NCBI GenBank assembly: GCA_024636575.1
Contig: JAGXGU010000123.1
Location: 1-8,317 of the forward strand
Reading direction: 5' to 3'
DNA from: Altererythrobacter sp.
GTDB taxonomy: Bacteria; Pseudomonadota; Alphaproteobacteria; Sphingomonadales; Sphingomonadaceae
Length of the DNA: 8,317 bases
Shown piece after piece: positions 1 through 6,957 of the stretch. A model generated the notes under the pieces. It saw only the letters and a list, made by a program, of their open reading frames with translations, did no database searches and was not told the origin of the DNA. How positions within the stretch are numbered: position 1 is the stretch's first letter; each line of letters begins with the position of its first letter. The position numbers and the translations under genes are program-made.

Positions 1-2838
1 ACTTCGATGGAACCGGTGCCCGCCGTTCCGGCAGCGAACGAACAGGCTGCAATGGCACAGCCTGCATCCGTTGCAGAACTCGTCGATGCGGTGTCGATCC
101 CTTACGACAGCTTCACCTTGGACAACGGGTTGACGGTACTGGTCCATACTGATCGAAAGGCCCCGGTCGTTGGAATATCCGTTTGGTACGCTGTGGGTTC
201 CAAACATGAACCCAGGGGCAAGACCGGTTTTGCCCATTTGTTCGAACATCTGATGTTCAACGGTTCGGAAAACGCGCCGGGCGATTTCTTCGAACCTTTG
301 CAGCAAGTCGGCGCGACCGATTTCAACGGTACCACCTGGTTTGACCGGACGAATTATTTCCAGACCGTGCCAACCGGCGCGCTCGACCGTGCATTGATGC
401 TCGAAAGCGACCGGATGGGCTATCTGCTCGGTGCGGTGACGCAGGAGAAGCTCGATAACCAGATTGGCGTGGTCCAGAACGAGAAGCGGCAGGGCGATAA
501 CCAGCCATACGGCTTGACCGAATATGAGCAGCTCGAAAATCTCTACCCTTCCGGCCACCCCTATCACCACTCGACAATCGGATCGATGGACGATTTGTCC
601 AGCGCAACACTTGAAGACGTGAAGCAATGGTTCCGCGATCATTACGGCCCCAACAATGCGATCCTGGTGCTGGCCGGCGATATCGATACCTCCACCGCCA
701 AGGCCAAGGTGAACACATGGTTCGGCGCCATTGCACCAGGCCCGGCCATCAAGCCGGTTGCAGCGCCCGTTCCGGACCTTCCGGCACCGCTCGCCAAAAC
801 CATTTACGACCGCGTCGCTACTCCGCGCATCTACCGGATGTGGGCCGTTCCCGGTCTCGACAATCCCGATTACCTGCCGCTGACCATGGGTGCCACCGTA
901 TTGGGTGGCCTTGCAAGCTCGCGGCTCGACAATGCTCTCGTCCGCCAACAGCAATTGGCGGTGAACGTTGTCGCCCGGGCAGAAATCTTTGCCCAAGGCG
1001 GGCAGTTTGTGGTCTATGCGGATGCCAGACCGGGTGTCGATGAAGCCGCATTGGCTGCGACGCTGGATGCGGAAATTGCCAAATTCATGGCCGAAGGGCC
1101 AAGCCAGGATGAATTGCAGCGCGCAACCACCAGCTATGCCGCGGGCCAGATTCGCGGGCTTGAGCAAGTCGGCGGTTTTGGCGGCAAGGCACCGACACTG
1201 GCACAAGGGCTGCTGTATCAGGGCAATCCCGCCGCCTATAAGGCAGAGCTGGAACGCGCCGCCGGGATGAGCCCGGAGGAAGTGCAGACGACCACCGCCA
1301 AATGGCTTTCCCGCCCCGTATTCGCGCTGACCGTGCAGCCAGGCGAGCGGACCGAAGGCGGAGAAAACCGTGGGGGATATATTGTCGCGCCTGAATCCGG
1401 TGGGATGCAGCCTGCGTTCTATAACGGGCCATTCGCAGCTCAGGCGGCTGCGGGCGTAGTTGCTCAAGCGGACCGTTCCACCTTGCCGGCGATGCAGGAT
1501 CTGAAGCCACTCGATTTCCCCGCTATTGAACGCGCCACCCTGGCCAACGGCATGGAAGTGTACTTCGCACGGCGCGATGCAGTGCCAGTCGTGAATGTCG
1601 AAATACAATTCGATGCGGGCTTTGCTGCCGATCCCAAGGACCGGTTGGGTCTGCATTCGATGCTGCTACGATTGATGGATGAAGGCACCACCAGCCTTGA
1701 TTCGACCCAGCTTGCCATCGCGAAGGAACGGCTTGGCGCCGCCTTGTATGCGAATGCAGATGCGGACAAAACCACCATTGGCCTGGCGGCAATGGAGCCC
1801 AATCTGGCCGCCTCGCTAGATTTGATGGCCGATTATACCCGCAATCCCGCCTTCGCTCCCGCTGATCTGGAACGGGTCCGGACCCAGCAGCTGACGCGGA
1901 TCAATAATGAATTGAATGATCCGGGCGCGATTGGCCAGCGCGCCCTGGCGCCGGAATTGTTCGGCACCGACCATCCCTATGGCATCCCGCCCACGGGCAC
2001 CGGTGATCCTGCCGTGGTCAGCACCTTGACGCGCGAGGAGCTGAGCGATTTTCACCGTGCCTGGATCAGGCCCGATATGGCCCAGGTCTTCATTGTCGGC
2101 GACACTACTCTGGCCGAAGCGGTGAAATTGCTGGAGGCCAGCTTCGGCGACTGGAAGGCACCTGATGTGCCCGCACCAAGGAAAGATTTCAGCGCCCCGA
2201 TCCCGCAGCAGACCTCCCGGATCATCCTGGTTAACCGGCCCAATTCACCGCAATCGGTGATCCTGGCGGGCCGTGTACTGGATCACAAGGGCACCGATGA
2301 TCTGCTGGTCCTGGGTTCCGCCAATGAAGTGTTCGGCGGCAGTTTCCTGAGCCGGATCAACATGAATTTGCGTGAAACCAAGGGCTGGTCCTATGGCGTA
2401 CGCAGCATCCTGCGCCAGCCGATCGACCGGACCAGCCTGCTGATCTATGCGCCGGTGCAGGCCGACCGCACCGGCGATTCCATCGCCGAACTGCGCAAGG
2501 ATCTGGCCGAATATACCGGCACAAACGGCGTCACGGCAGCAGAAATGGAACGCCTCATAAACGGCAATGTCCGTCAATTGCCGGGCCGCTTTGAAACATC
2601 CCGCGCGGTGCTGGGCGGGATCGAAACCATCATCGATTACGGCCGTCCCGATGATTATTATGAAACGCTGGCGAGCCGATATTCAGCCCTGACCGCAGCG
2701 CAGCTGGATGCCGAAGCGAGGGCGAATTTGCTTGGCGATGATCTGGTTTATGTCATTGTCGGCGATGCTGCCGTGGTTGCGCCGCAGCTTGACCAATTGG
2801 GTTTGCACGTCGAAATACGGGCAGCCGCCAGTGAGTAA
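1..2838 (+). CDS. M16 family zinc metallopeptidase, two-unit form, 5' end outside the window
   Basis: A zinc-dependent endopeptidase of the pitrilysin/insulinase family, probably exported to the periplasm. The frame is open to the left edge (two codons precede the first ATG at 7), and no ribosome-binding site or signal peptide is visible, so the real start is probably upstream. Numbering from the ATG at 7 gives 943 residues. The first homologous unit carries the inverted zinc motif HxxEH (H77, E80, H81) in a G-F-A-H-L-F-E-H-L-M-F context, with the third ligand expected at E159 in the V-V-Q-N-E-K-R-Q stretch. A second M16-like unit starts near residue 500. There the HxxEH site is replaced by H-S-M-L-L around H550, so this half should be non-catalytic. 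Its C-terminal part keeps an Arg/Tyr pair (R789, Y796, in R-E-T-K-G-W-S-Y-G), known in the family to help bind substrate. Active and inactive units fused in one chain is a known M16 arrangement. The natural substrate cannot be told from sequence. The downstream small gene may be co-transcribed. Confidence 0.93.
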   Translation, partial: TSMEPVPAVPAANEQAAMAQPASVAELVDAVSIPYDSFTLDNGLTVLVHTDRKAPVVGISVWYAVGSKHEPRGKTGFAHLFEHLMFNGSENAPGDFFEPLQQVGATDFNGTTWFDRTNYFQTVPTGALDRALMLESDRMGYLLGAVTQEKLDNQIGVVQNEKRQGDNQPYGLTEYEQLENLYPSGHPYHHSTIGSMDDLSSATLEDVKQWFRDHYGPNNAILVLAGDIDTSTAKAKVNTWFGAIAPGPAIKPVAAPVPDLPAPLAKTIYDRVATPRIYRMWAVPGLDNPDYLPLTMGATVLGGLASSRLDNALVRQQQLAVNVVARAEIFAQGGQFVVYADARPGVDEAALAATLDAEIAKFMAEGPSQDELQRATTSYAAGQIRGLEQVGGFGGKAPTLAQGLLYQGNPAAYKAELERAAGMSPEEVQTTTAKWLSRPVFALTVQPGERTEGGENRGGYIVAPESGGMQPAFYNGPFAAQAAAGVVAQADRSTLPAMQDLKPLDFPAIERATLANGMEVYFARRDAVPVVNVEIQFDAGFAADPKDRLGLHSMLLRLMDEGTTSLDSTQLAIAKERLGAALYANADADKTTIGLAAMEPNLAASLDLMADYTRNPAFAPADLERVRTQQLTRINNELNDPGAIGQRALAPELFGTDHPYGIPPTGTGDPAVVSTLTREELSDFHRAWIRPDMAQVFIVGDTTLAEAVKLLEASFGDWKAPDVPAPRKDFSAPIPQQTSRIILVNRPNSPQSVILAGRVLDHKGTDDLLVLGSANEVFGGSFLSRINMNLRETKGWSYGVRSILRQPIDRTSLLIYAPVQADRTGDSIAELRKDLAEYTGTNGVTAAEMERLINGNVRQLPGRFETSRAVLGGIETIIDYGRPDDYYETLASRYSALTAAQLDAEARANLLGDDLVYVIVGDAAVVAPQLDQLGLHVEIRAAASE

Positions 2839-2873
2839 TTGCCGGTCCCTCTATCCAACACCACCCATCCACA

Positions 2874-2878
2874 AGGAG
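2874..2878 (+). promoter_or_regulatory. Ribosome-binding site of the 101-residue gene
   Basis: AGGAG lies seven bases before the ATG at 2886. It decides between two close ATGs: the one at 2882 is only three bases away and opens a frame of eight codons that stops at 2908, whereas 2886 has ideal spacing and opens the full frame. Confidence 0.8.
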
Positions 2879-2885
2879 AAAATGA

Positions 2886-3191
2886 ATGTCTGTTGCAGGA
2901 ACATATGATTGCGTAACCAAAAGCCCGATGGGCGACCAGAAGAGCACCTTCACCGTCATTCCCGGCGATGATGGCACCACCTTCACCGGCACCAATCAGG
3001 GCGCCATGGGCAGCATGGATGTCGAAGATGGCAAGATCGACGGCGACAAGCTGACCTGGAAAATGAACATGACCGTCCCCATGCCGATGACCCTGGATTG
3101 CGACGCAACCATCGACGGCGACCAACTGGTCGGCAACGTCAACGCCGGCGCATTCGGTTCCATGGCGATGACCGGCGAACGCAAGGGCTGA
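2886..3191 (+). CDS. Small beta-rich protein of unknown function (101 residues)
   Basis: I do not recognise a named family. The protein has no signal peptide or membrane segment, so it is probably cytoplasmic. It reads as short beta strands joined by Gly/Asp turns, with two loosely similar halves. Residues 15-43 include M-G-D-Q, T-F-T-G-T and M-G-S-M. Residues 52-97 include two D-G-D turns (52-54 and 77-79), a P-M-P-M-T-L strand (65-70) and A-G-A-F-G-S-M. It has two cysteines (C9, C72) and is unusually rich in Met and Gly. From memory, similar sequences with a P-M-P-M-T-L strand followed by G-A-F-G occur as small stand-alone proteins in sphingomonads and as tails of some hydrolases; this was not checked. 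It starts 47 bases after the M16 gene, on the same strand with no terminator between them, and is followed at once by a strong terminator. It may therefore be the last gene of that transcript, but no functional link to the peptidase is shown. Confidence 0.8.
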   Translation: MSVAGTYDCVTKSPMGDQKSTFTVIPGDDGTTFTGTNQGAMGSMDVEDGKIDGDKLTWKMNMTVPMPMTLDCDATIDGDQLVGNVNAGAFGSMAMTGERKG

Positions 3192-3211
3192 ATTTTCAGC
3201 GTCTGAGATAG

Positions 3212-3250
3212 AAAGGGCGGCTGGAGGAGACTCCGGCGGCCCTTTTTGTT
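3212..3250 (+). terminator. Rho-independent terminator after the M16/small-protein unit
   Basis: The arms at 3212-3226 and 3231-3245 pair over 15 positions with one mismatch and one G-T wobble, closed by a four-base GAGA loop. A run of five T (3243-3247) ends the structure. It begins 20 bases after the stop of the small gene. Read from the other strand, the stem is followed by TTTCTATCT, a poorer tract, so it may only weakly stop transcription arriving from the lipoprotein gene. Confidence 0.88.
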
Positions 3251-3259
3251 GCGGTGAAC

Positions 3260-3290
3260 AATGGACCTTGGTCCGGAATTGGACTTTAGC
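3260..3290. repeat. Degenerate copy of an intergenic repeat (copy A)
   Basis: This 31-base stretch begins AATGGACC, ends GGACTTTAGC and contains the perfect inverted pair GGACC-TT-GGTCC. It aligns with copy B (3303-3336) through shared AATG at the left, GGAA in the middle and GGAC-TTAGC at the right. It is the most diverged of the three copies, so the call is tentative. Confidence 0.45.
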
Positions 3291-3302
3291 TACCGATCAC
3301 TG

Positions 3303-3336
3303 AATGTCCGAAAGTGGGTGGAAGGCGGACGTTAGC
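3303..3336. repeat. Intergenic repeat, copy B, overlapping the lipoprotein stop codon
   Basis: This 34-base unit starts AATGTCCG and ends CGGACGTTAGC, so its ends are inverted repeats of eight bases with one difference (a G-T pair in RNA). The middle contains GTGGGTGG. The TAA stop of the lipoprotein gene (3332-3334 on the - strand) lies in its right arm. The AATGTCCG...GGGT...TTAGC pattern resembles a short repeat I recall as common between genes in sphingomonad genomes; that is from memory and unchecked. Confidence 0.6.
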
Positions 3337-3763
3337 TTTCTGCGGGTTCCACACAGTATGTCTGGCCATTCCTTTGCGTATTGGAAGCCGTGATAACTTC
3401 AATCCGAACCGCATTGATCGAGCCATCTGCATTCACGACTGGCTCTCTGAGCATTCGAGAATTCGCGGTGATTTGCGTCGCACCGCATGCCTCCACAACA
3501 AGTTCGCTCTCACCGGCCCAGTGGGCCTTGAGCCGTGCGTTCGTTGCCTCCACTGCAATACCCGGGTCGGTGAGTGCACCTCCCACACCGTTTTCCAAAG
3601 ACAGACGGCTATGATCGCTGCAGCAAGCAGCACTGCCCTTGTATTCGATGACTGCTGTCAAACCACCATCGTCCGGTGATTTGGAGGTGCTTTCAGGTTC
3701 CCACTTTCCGCATGCAGTCAGTGTTAAAGTTAGCGCGATAAAAGTGAGTGATCTGGAGAGCAT
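3332..3763 (-). CDS. Putative small lipoprotein of unknown function (143 residues)
   Basis: The N-terminus has a short basic start, a hydrophobic stretch (L6-T16) and a good lipobox L-T-A-C with the acceptor cysteine at C18, so the mature protein would be lipid-anchored. Residue +2 is Gly rather than Asp, which fits passage to the outer membrane. The mature part is about 125 residues with four further cysteines (C47, C48, C93, C137), which could form two disulfides in the periplasm. I recognise no family. The start at 3763 is supported by the signal peptide, although no clear ribosome-binding site precedes it. The gene lies on the same strand as gatB, 113 bases downstream of it. Blocks I counted are low in GC (3361-3420 about 48%, 3721-3780 about 42%), while gatB blocks at 4261-4320 and 4441-4500 are about 72% and 62%. 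Together with the flanking repeats, this suggests it was acquired or moved as a unit. Confidence 0.72.
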   Translation of the reverse strand: MLSRSLTFIALTLTLTACGKWEPESTSKSPDDGGLTAVIEYKGSAACCSDHSRLSLENGVGGALTDPGIAVEATNARLKAHWAGESELVVEACGATQITANSRMLREPVVNADGSINAVRIEVITASNTQRNGQTYCVEPAES

Positions 3764-3786
3764 GCTATTCTGTTACCACATGGTCC

Positions 3787-3845
3787 AATGTCCGCAATTG
3801 GGTCGTTAGCTGACGGTCTGCTTTTGTCAGATCTGGCCCATTAGC
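3787..3845. repeat. Intergenic repeat, copy C, on the far side of the lipoprotein gene
   Basis: The core at 3787-3810 reads AATGTCCG, then CAATTGGGTCG, then TTAGC. It shares the left eight bases, the TGGGT centre and the GTTAGC end with copy B, but lacks about ten bases present there. A second partial end, CCCATTAGC, occurs at 3837-3845, and a five-base inverted pair (CTGAC at 3810-3814, GTCAG at 3826-3830) lies between. The copy has the same orientation as copies A and B, so the lipoprotein gene lies between direct repeats. Confidence 0.5.
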
Positions 3846-3876
3846 CGACTTTACCTGAGCTCGGGCAGCGCAGGGC

Positions 3877-5376
3877 TCACCCCAGCTTCGCTTTCAGCAA
3901 TTCATTCACCACGCCCGGGTTCGCCTTGCCCTGCATTGCCTTCATGGTCTGTCCCACGAAAAAGCCGAACAATTTGTCCTTGCCGCTGCGGTACTGTTCT
4001 ACCTTGTCCGGGTTTTCCGCCAGAACCTTGTCGATTTCCGCCTCGATTGCGCCGGTGTCGGATTGCTGCTTCAGGCCCTCGGTCTCGGCGATTTCTGCCG
4101 GTTCGCGGCCGATTTTCAGGACGATTTCGTAGATTTCCTTGGCCTGCCCGCCGGATACCGTGCCCGCACTGACCATCTGCAGGATCGCGGCGTTGGCAGC
4201 GGCGGTGTTGTGTTCCAGCCTGGCATCCGCGCCCAGCGACTTGATTACGCCCGGCGCGACCGACAGGGTCCAGTTGGCGACCTGCGTGGCGACTTCGGCT
4301 TCCGGCTTGCCCGCCTGCCGCGCGGTTTCCGCCAGCAGGGTTTCGAACCGGGCAAAGGTCTCCACCTCGGCTGTTAGCTGCGCTGCATTGTAATCGGTCA
4401 TGCCCAATTCGCCGGTGTAGCGCAGGCGCTTTGCATCGGGCAGTTCGGGCAAGGACGACCGGCATTCCTCAAGAAACGCGTCCTCGAGGTTCAGCGGCAG
4501 CAGGTCGGGATCGGGGAAGTAGCGATAATCATGCGCGTCTTCTTTCGAGCGCATGGACCGTGTTTCATTCTTATCCGGGTCATACAGGCGCGTTTCCTGC
4601 ACCACACTGCCGCCATCTTCGATCAGATCGACCTGACGGCGCGCTTCCTGTTCGATCACTGCCATGACGAAGCGCACCGAATTGACGTTTTTCGTTTCGG
4701 TGCGCGTGCCCAGTTCCGGATCGCCAACCTTGCGAACCGATACGTTCACGTCCGCCCGCATGGAACCTTCTTCCATATTGCCGTCACACGATCCGACATA
4801 GCGCAGGATCGACCGCAATTTGCGGACATAGGCGCCGGCCTCTGCAGGCGAAGTCATATGCGGCATGGAAACGATTTCCATCAGCGCGACGCCGCAGCGG
4901 TTCAAATCGACATAGGACATGGTCGGATGCTGATCGTGCATCAGTTTTCCGGCATCCTGTTCGATATGGATGCGCTCGATCCCGATGACTTTGTCTTGGG
5001 GAATTCCGGCCTTCTCGTCCTTCGCGATCAACAGCTGCCCCTCGCCCACGATCGGGTGGTAAAGCTGCGATATCTGGTATCCCTGCGGCAGATCGGCGTA
5101 GAAATAATTCTTTCGGTCGAAGCGTGAATATTTGTTTATCTGCGCTTCAATGGCCATGCCGGTGCGTACAGCCTGACGGACGCATTCGCCGTTCAGCACC
5201 GGCAGCATCCCCGGCATCGCGGCGTCGACCAGACTGACCTGCGCGTTCGGCTCTGCCCCGAATTCGGTGCTGGCGCTGGAAAACAGCTTCGACTGCGAAG
5301 TGACCTGCGCATGGACTTCGAGGCCGATAACGACCTCCCACTCGCCCGTTGCGCCCTGGATGCGATAGTTACTCAT
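3877..5376 (-). CDS. gatB: Asp-tRNA(Asn)/Glu-tRNA(Gln) amidotransferase subunit B
   Basis: GatB is the kinase/tRNA-binding subunit of the cytoplasmic GatCAB complex. It uses ATP to activate the side chain of Glu on tRNA(Gln), or Asp on tRNA(Asn), before GatA-derived ammonia converts it to Gln or Asn. At 499 residues it is close to full family length. Visible signatures are G-L-E-V-H-A-Q (E20, H22), a site that helps bind ATP/metal in known GatB proteins; Y-S-R-F-D-R-K-N-Y-F-Y-A-D-L-P-Q-G-Y (83-100); H-I-E-Q-D-A-G-K (137-144); G-S-M-R-A-D-V-N-V-S-V-R (204-215); and K-N-V-N-S-V-R-F (229-236). The C-terminal part is the YqeY-like helical tail that contacts tRNA, ending with G-F-F-V-G-Q and G-K-A-N-P. 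The start at 5376 matches the usual N-terminus. Its ribosome-binding site is weak: either GGGG at 5385-5388, eight bases away, or GAAG right against the ATG. It is the third gene of the operon, separated from gatA by a palindromic element. I see no clear terminator after it. Confidence 0.98.
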   Translation of the reverse strand: MSNYRIQGATGEWEVVIGLEVHAQVTSQSKLFSSASTEFGAEPNAQVSLVDAAMPGMLPVLNGECVRQAVRTGMAIEAQINKYSRFDRKNYFYADLPQGYQISQLYHPIVGEGQLLIAKDEKAGIPQDKVIGIERIHIEQDAGKLMHDQHPTMSYVDLNRCGVALMEIVSMPHMTSPAEAGAYVRKLRSILRYVGSCDGNMEEGSMRADVNVSVRKVGDPELGTRTETKNVNSVRFVMAVIEQEARRQVDLIEDGGSVVQETRLYDPDKNETRSMRSKEDAHDYRYFPDPDLLPLNLEDAFLEECRSSLPELPDAKRLRYTGELGMTDYNAAQLTAEVETFARFETLLAETARQAGKPEAEVATQVANWTLSVAPGVIKSLGADARLEHNTAAANAAILQMVSAGTVSGGQAKEIYEIVLKIGREPAEIAETEGLKQQSDTGAIEAEIDKVLAENPDKVEQYRSGKDKLFGFFVGQTMKAMQGKANPGVVNELLKAKLG

Positions 5377-5387
5377 CTTCTGTACCC

Positions 5388-5468
5388 CGTCATCCCAGCG
5401 AAAGCTGGGATCGCTGTAACCACTGTCGGAGCTTGCTGCTCCCGATCCCGGCTTTCGCCGGGATGACG
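5388..5468. repeat. Palindromic REP-like element between gatA and gatB
   Basis: Two 25-base arms (5388-5412 and 5444-5468) are inverted copies with two differences, separated by 31 bases. Each arm is itself a hairpin: CCCAGC-GAAA-GCTGGG at left and, read on the - strand, CCCGGC-GAAA-GCCGGG at right. The two differences restore pairing inside each arm, so both small stems stay perfect. The spacer holds a third hairpin, GGAGC-TTGCT-GCTCC (5428-5442). The GTCATCCC...GGGAT ends with a GAAA loop match a palindrome I recall as widespread in proteobacterial, including sphingomonad, intergenic DNA. It ends four bases short of the gatA stop codon and starts 11 bases from the gatB start codon. It would be transcribed within the gat mRNA. 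Confidence 0.88.
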
Positions 5469-5472
5469 ATTA

Positions 5473-6957
5473 TTACCACCACTTCTCCGGCTTGGCGGTA
5501 AACCTGGCGCGTTCTTCAATCGCTAGGCCTGCATTCAGCACGCCCTGTTCGTCAAACGCCTTGCCGACGATCTGGAGGCCCAGAGGCAAACCTTCGCTGT
5601 TCACGCCGCATGGCACTGACATCGCAGGCAATCCGGCCAGCGATGCAGGGACCGCGAACACATCGTTGAGATACATCGCCAGCGGATCATCCGTCTTCTC
5701 GCCGAGGCCAAAGCTTGCGGTCGGGGTCGTCGGGGCGAGAATCACGTCGCATTCCTTGAATGCATTCTCGAAATCCTGTGCAACCAGCGCCCGCACCTTC
5801 TGCGCCTGTGTGTAATATGCGTCGTAGAAACCGGCGCTGAGCACATAGGTGCCGATCAGCACGCGGCGCTTCACCTCGTCCCCGAAACCAGCGGCGCGGG
5901 TGGCGGCGTACATATCCTGGAGGCCCGAACCCTCGGGCAGATCGCGCAAGCCGTACCGCACCCCGTCGTACCGCGCGAGATTGGATGAGGCTTCCGCAGG
6001 CGCGATGATGTAATAGGCGGGCAGCGCATATTTGGTGTGCGGCAGGCTGATATCGACCACTTCCGCGCCCGCATCCTTCAGCCACGCAATCCCGTCTTCC
6101 CAGCTCTTGAGGATTTCCGGATCGGTGCCTTCCATCCGGTATTCACGCGGAATGCCGACTTTCTTGCCCTTCAGGTTCCCGTCCAAGCCAGCTTCCCAAT
6201 CGGGAACCGGCAGGTCGAGACTGGTCGAATCCTTCGGATCGAACCCCGCCATCGCGCCGAGCATGATCGCACAATCGCGCACATCATGGGCCATCGGGCC
6301 TGCCTGATCGAGACTGGAGGCAAAGGCGACCACGCCCCAGCGCGAACAGCGGCCATAGGTCGGCTTGATCCCGGTGATGCCGGTAAAGGCGGCTGGTTGG
6401 CGGATCGAACCGCCGGTATCGGTGCCAGTCGCCGCCGGGGCAAGCCGCGCCGCAACCGCGGTGGAGCTGCCGCCCGATGAACCGCCGGGGCTCATCTGCG
6501 CGTTGGAGCCACCGCTGCGCTTCCACGGGCTGATCACATTGCCGAAATAGCTGGTTTCGTTGGACGAACCCATCGCGAACTGGTCGAGATTGAGCTTGCC
6601 CAGCATCCCCGCGCCTGCAGCCCATAGATTGCTGGACACGGTGCTTTCATATTGCGGGATAAATCCTTCCAATATGTGGCTGGCGGCGGTGGTCTGGACG
6701 CCGTGGGTGGCGAACAGATCCTTCATCCCGATGGGGACGCCCGCCATGCTGCCCAGCGGCTTGCCTGCCGCGCGGTCCGCATCGACCTTGTCGGCCGCCT
6801 CCAACGCCTTTTCCGGCGTTGTCACGATGAACGCATTGAGCGCGGAGGCTGCGGCGACATTGGCGTTGAAACCTTCCGCCACTTCGCGCGCGGTGAAATC
6901 GCCCTGCGCTACGCCTGCACGGATCGCGGCAACGCCCAGATCGGTAATATTGGTCAT
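5473..6957 (-). CDS. gatA: Asp-tRNA(Asn)/Glu-tRNA(Gln) amidotransferase subunit A
   Basis: GatA is the glutaminase subunit of GatCAB. It releases ammonia from glutamine and passes it to the GatB active site. The protein has 494 residues, a normal length, and belongs to the amidase signature family. The Ser-cisSer-Lys triad is visible: K79 in G-V-P-I-G-M-K-D, S160 in S-P-G-G-S-S-G-G-S-S, and S184 in G-T-D-T-G-G-S-I-R-Q-P. The 24-residue spacing between the two serines equals that in characterised amidases. The C-terminus E-K-W-W is usual for alphaproteobacterial GatA. The start is fixed by a one-base overlap with the gatC stop (TAATG on the - strand). A ribosome-binding site, AAGGTGA (6965-6971), lies seven bases upstream inside the last codons of gatC. 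This points to coupled translation of the two subunits. Confidence 0.98.
   Translation of the reverse strand: MTNITDLGVAAIRAGVAQGDFTAREVAEGFNANVAAASALNAFIVTTPEKALEAADKVDADRAAGKPLGSMAGVPIGMKDLFATHGVQTTAASHILEGFIPQYESTVSSNLWAAGAGMLGKLNLDQFAMGSSNETSYFGNVISPWKRSGGSNAQMSPGGSSGGSSTAVAARLAPAATGTDTGGSIRQPAAFTGITGIKPTYGRCSRWGVVAFASSLDQAGPMAHDVRDCAIMLGAMAGFDPKDSTSLDLPVPDWEAGLDGNLKGKKVGIPREYRMEGTDPEILKSWEDGIAWLKDAGAEVVDISLPHTKYALPAYYIIAPAEASSNLARYDGVRYGLRDLPEGSGLQDMYAATRAAGFGDEVKRRVLIGTYVLSAGFYDAYYTQAQKVRALVAQDFENAFKECDVILAPTTPTASFGLGEKTDDPLAMYLNDVFAVPASLAGLPAMSVPCGVNSEGLPLGLQIVGKAFDEQGVLNAGLAIEERARFTAKPEKWW

Noticed and set aside
2882..2908. A tiny eight-codon frame starting four bases before the small-protein start
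   Set aside because: Only three bases separate it from the AGGAG site, too close for good initiation; the ATG at 2886 has ideal spacing. A regulatory role is possible but unsupported.
3314..3679. A 121-codon open frame on the + strand opposite the lipoprotein
   Set aside because: The - strand frame has a convincing signal peptide and lipobox, and this one has no start signal or recognisable features.
3764..3850. Promoter for the lipoprotein gene
   Set aside because: TTG-containing hexamers occur upstream of 3763, but none has a believable -10 box at 16-18 bases; read-through from gatB is equally possible.
3856..3879. Hairpin TGAGC...GCTCA overlapping the gatB stop, as a possible terminator
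   Set aside because: The stem is only five base pairs with a 14-base loop and no T run follows on the - strand.
4531..5127. A 198-codon open frame on the + strand inside gatB
   Set aside because: It is antisense to an unmistakable gatB, with no ribosome-binding site or recognisable domain; long opposite-strand frames are expected in GC-rich coding DNA.
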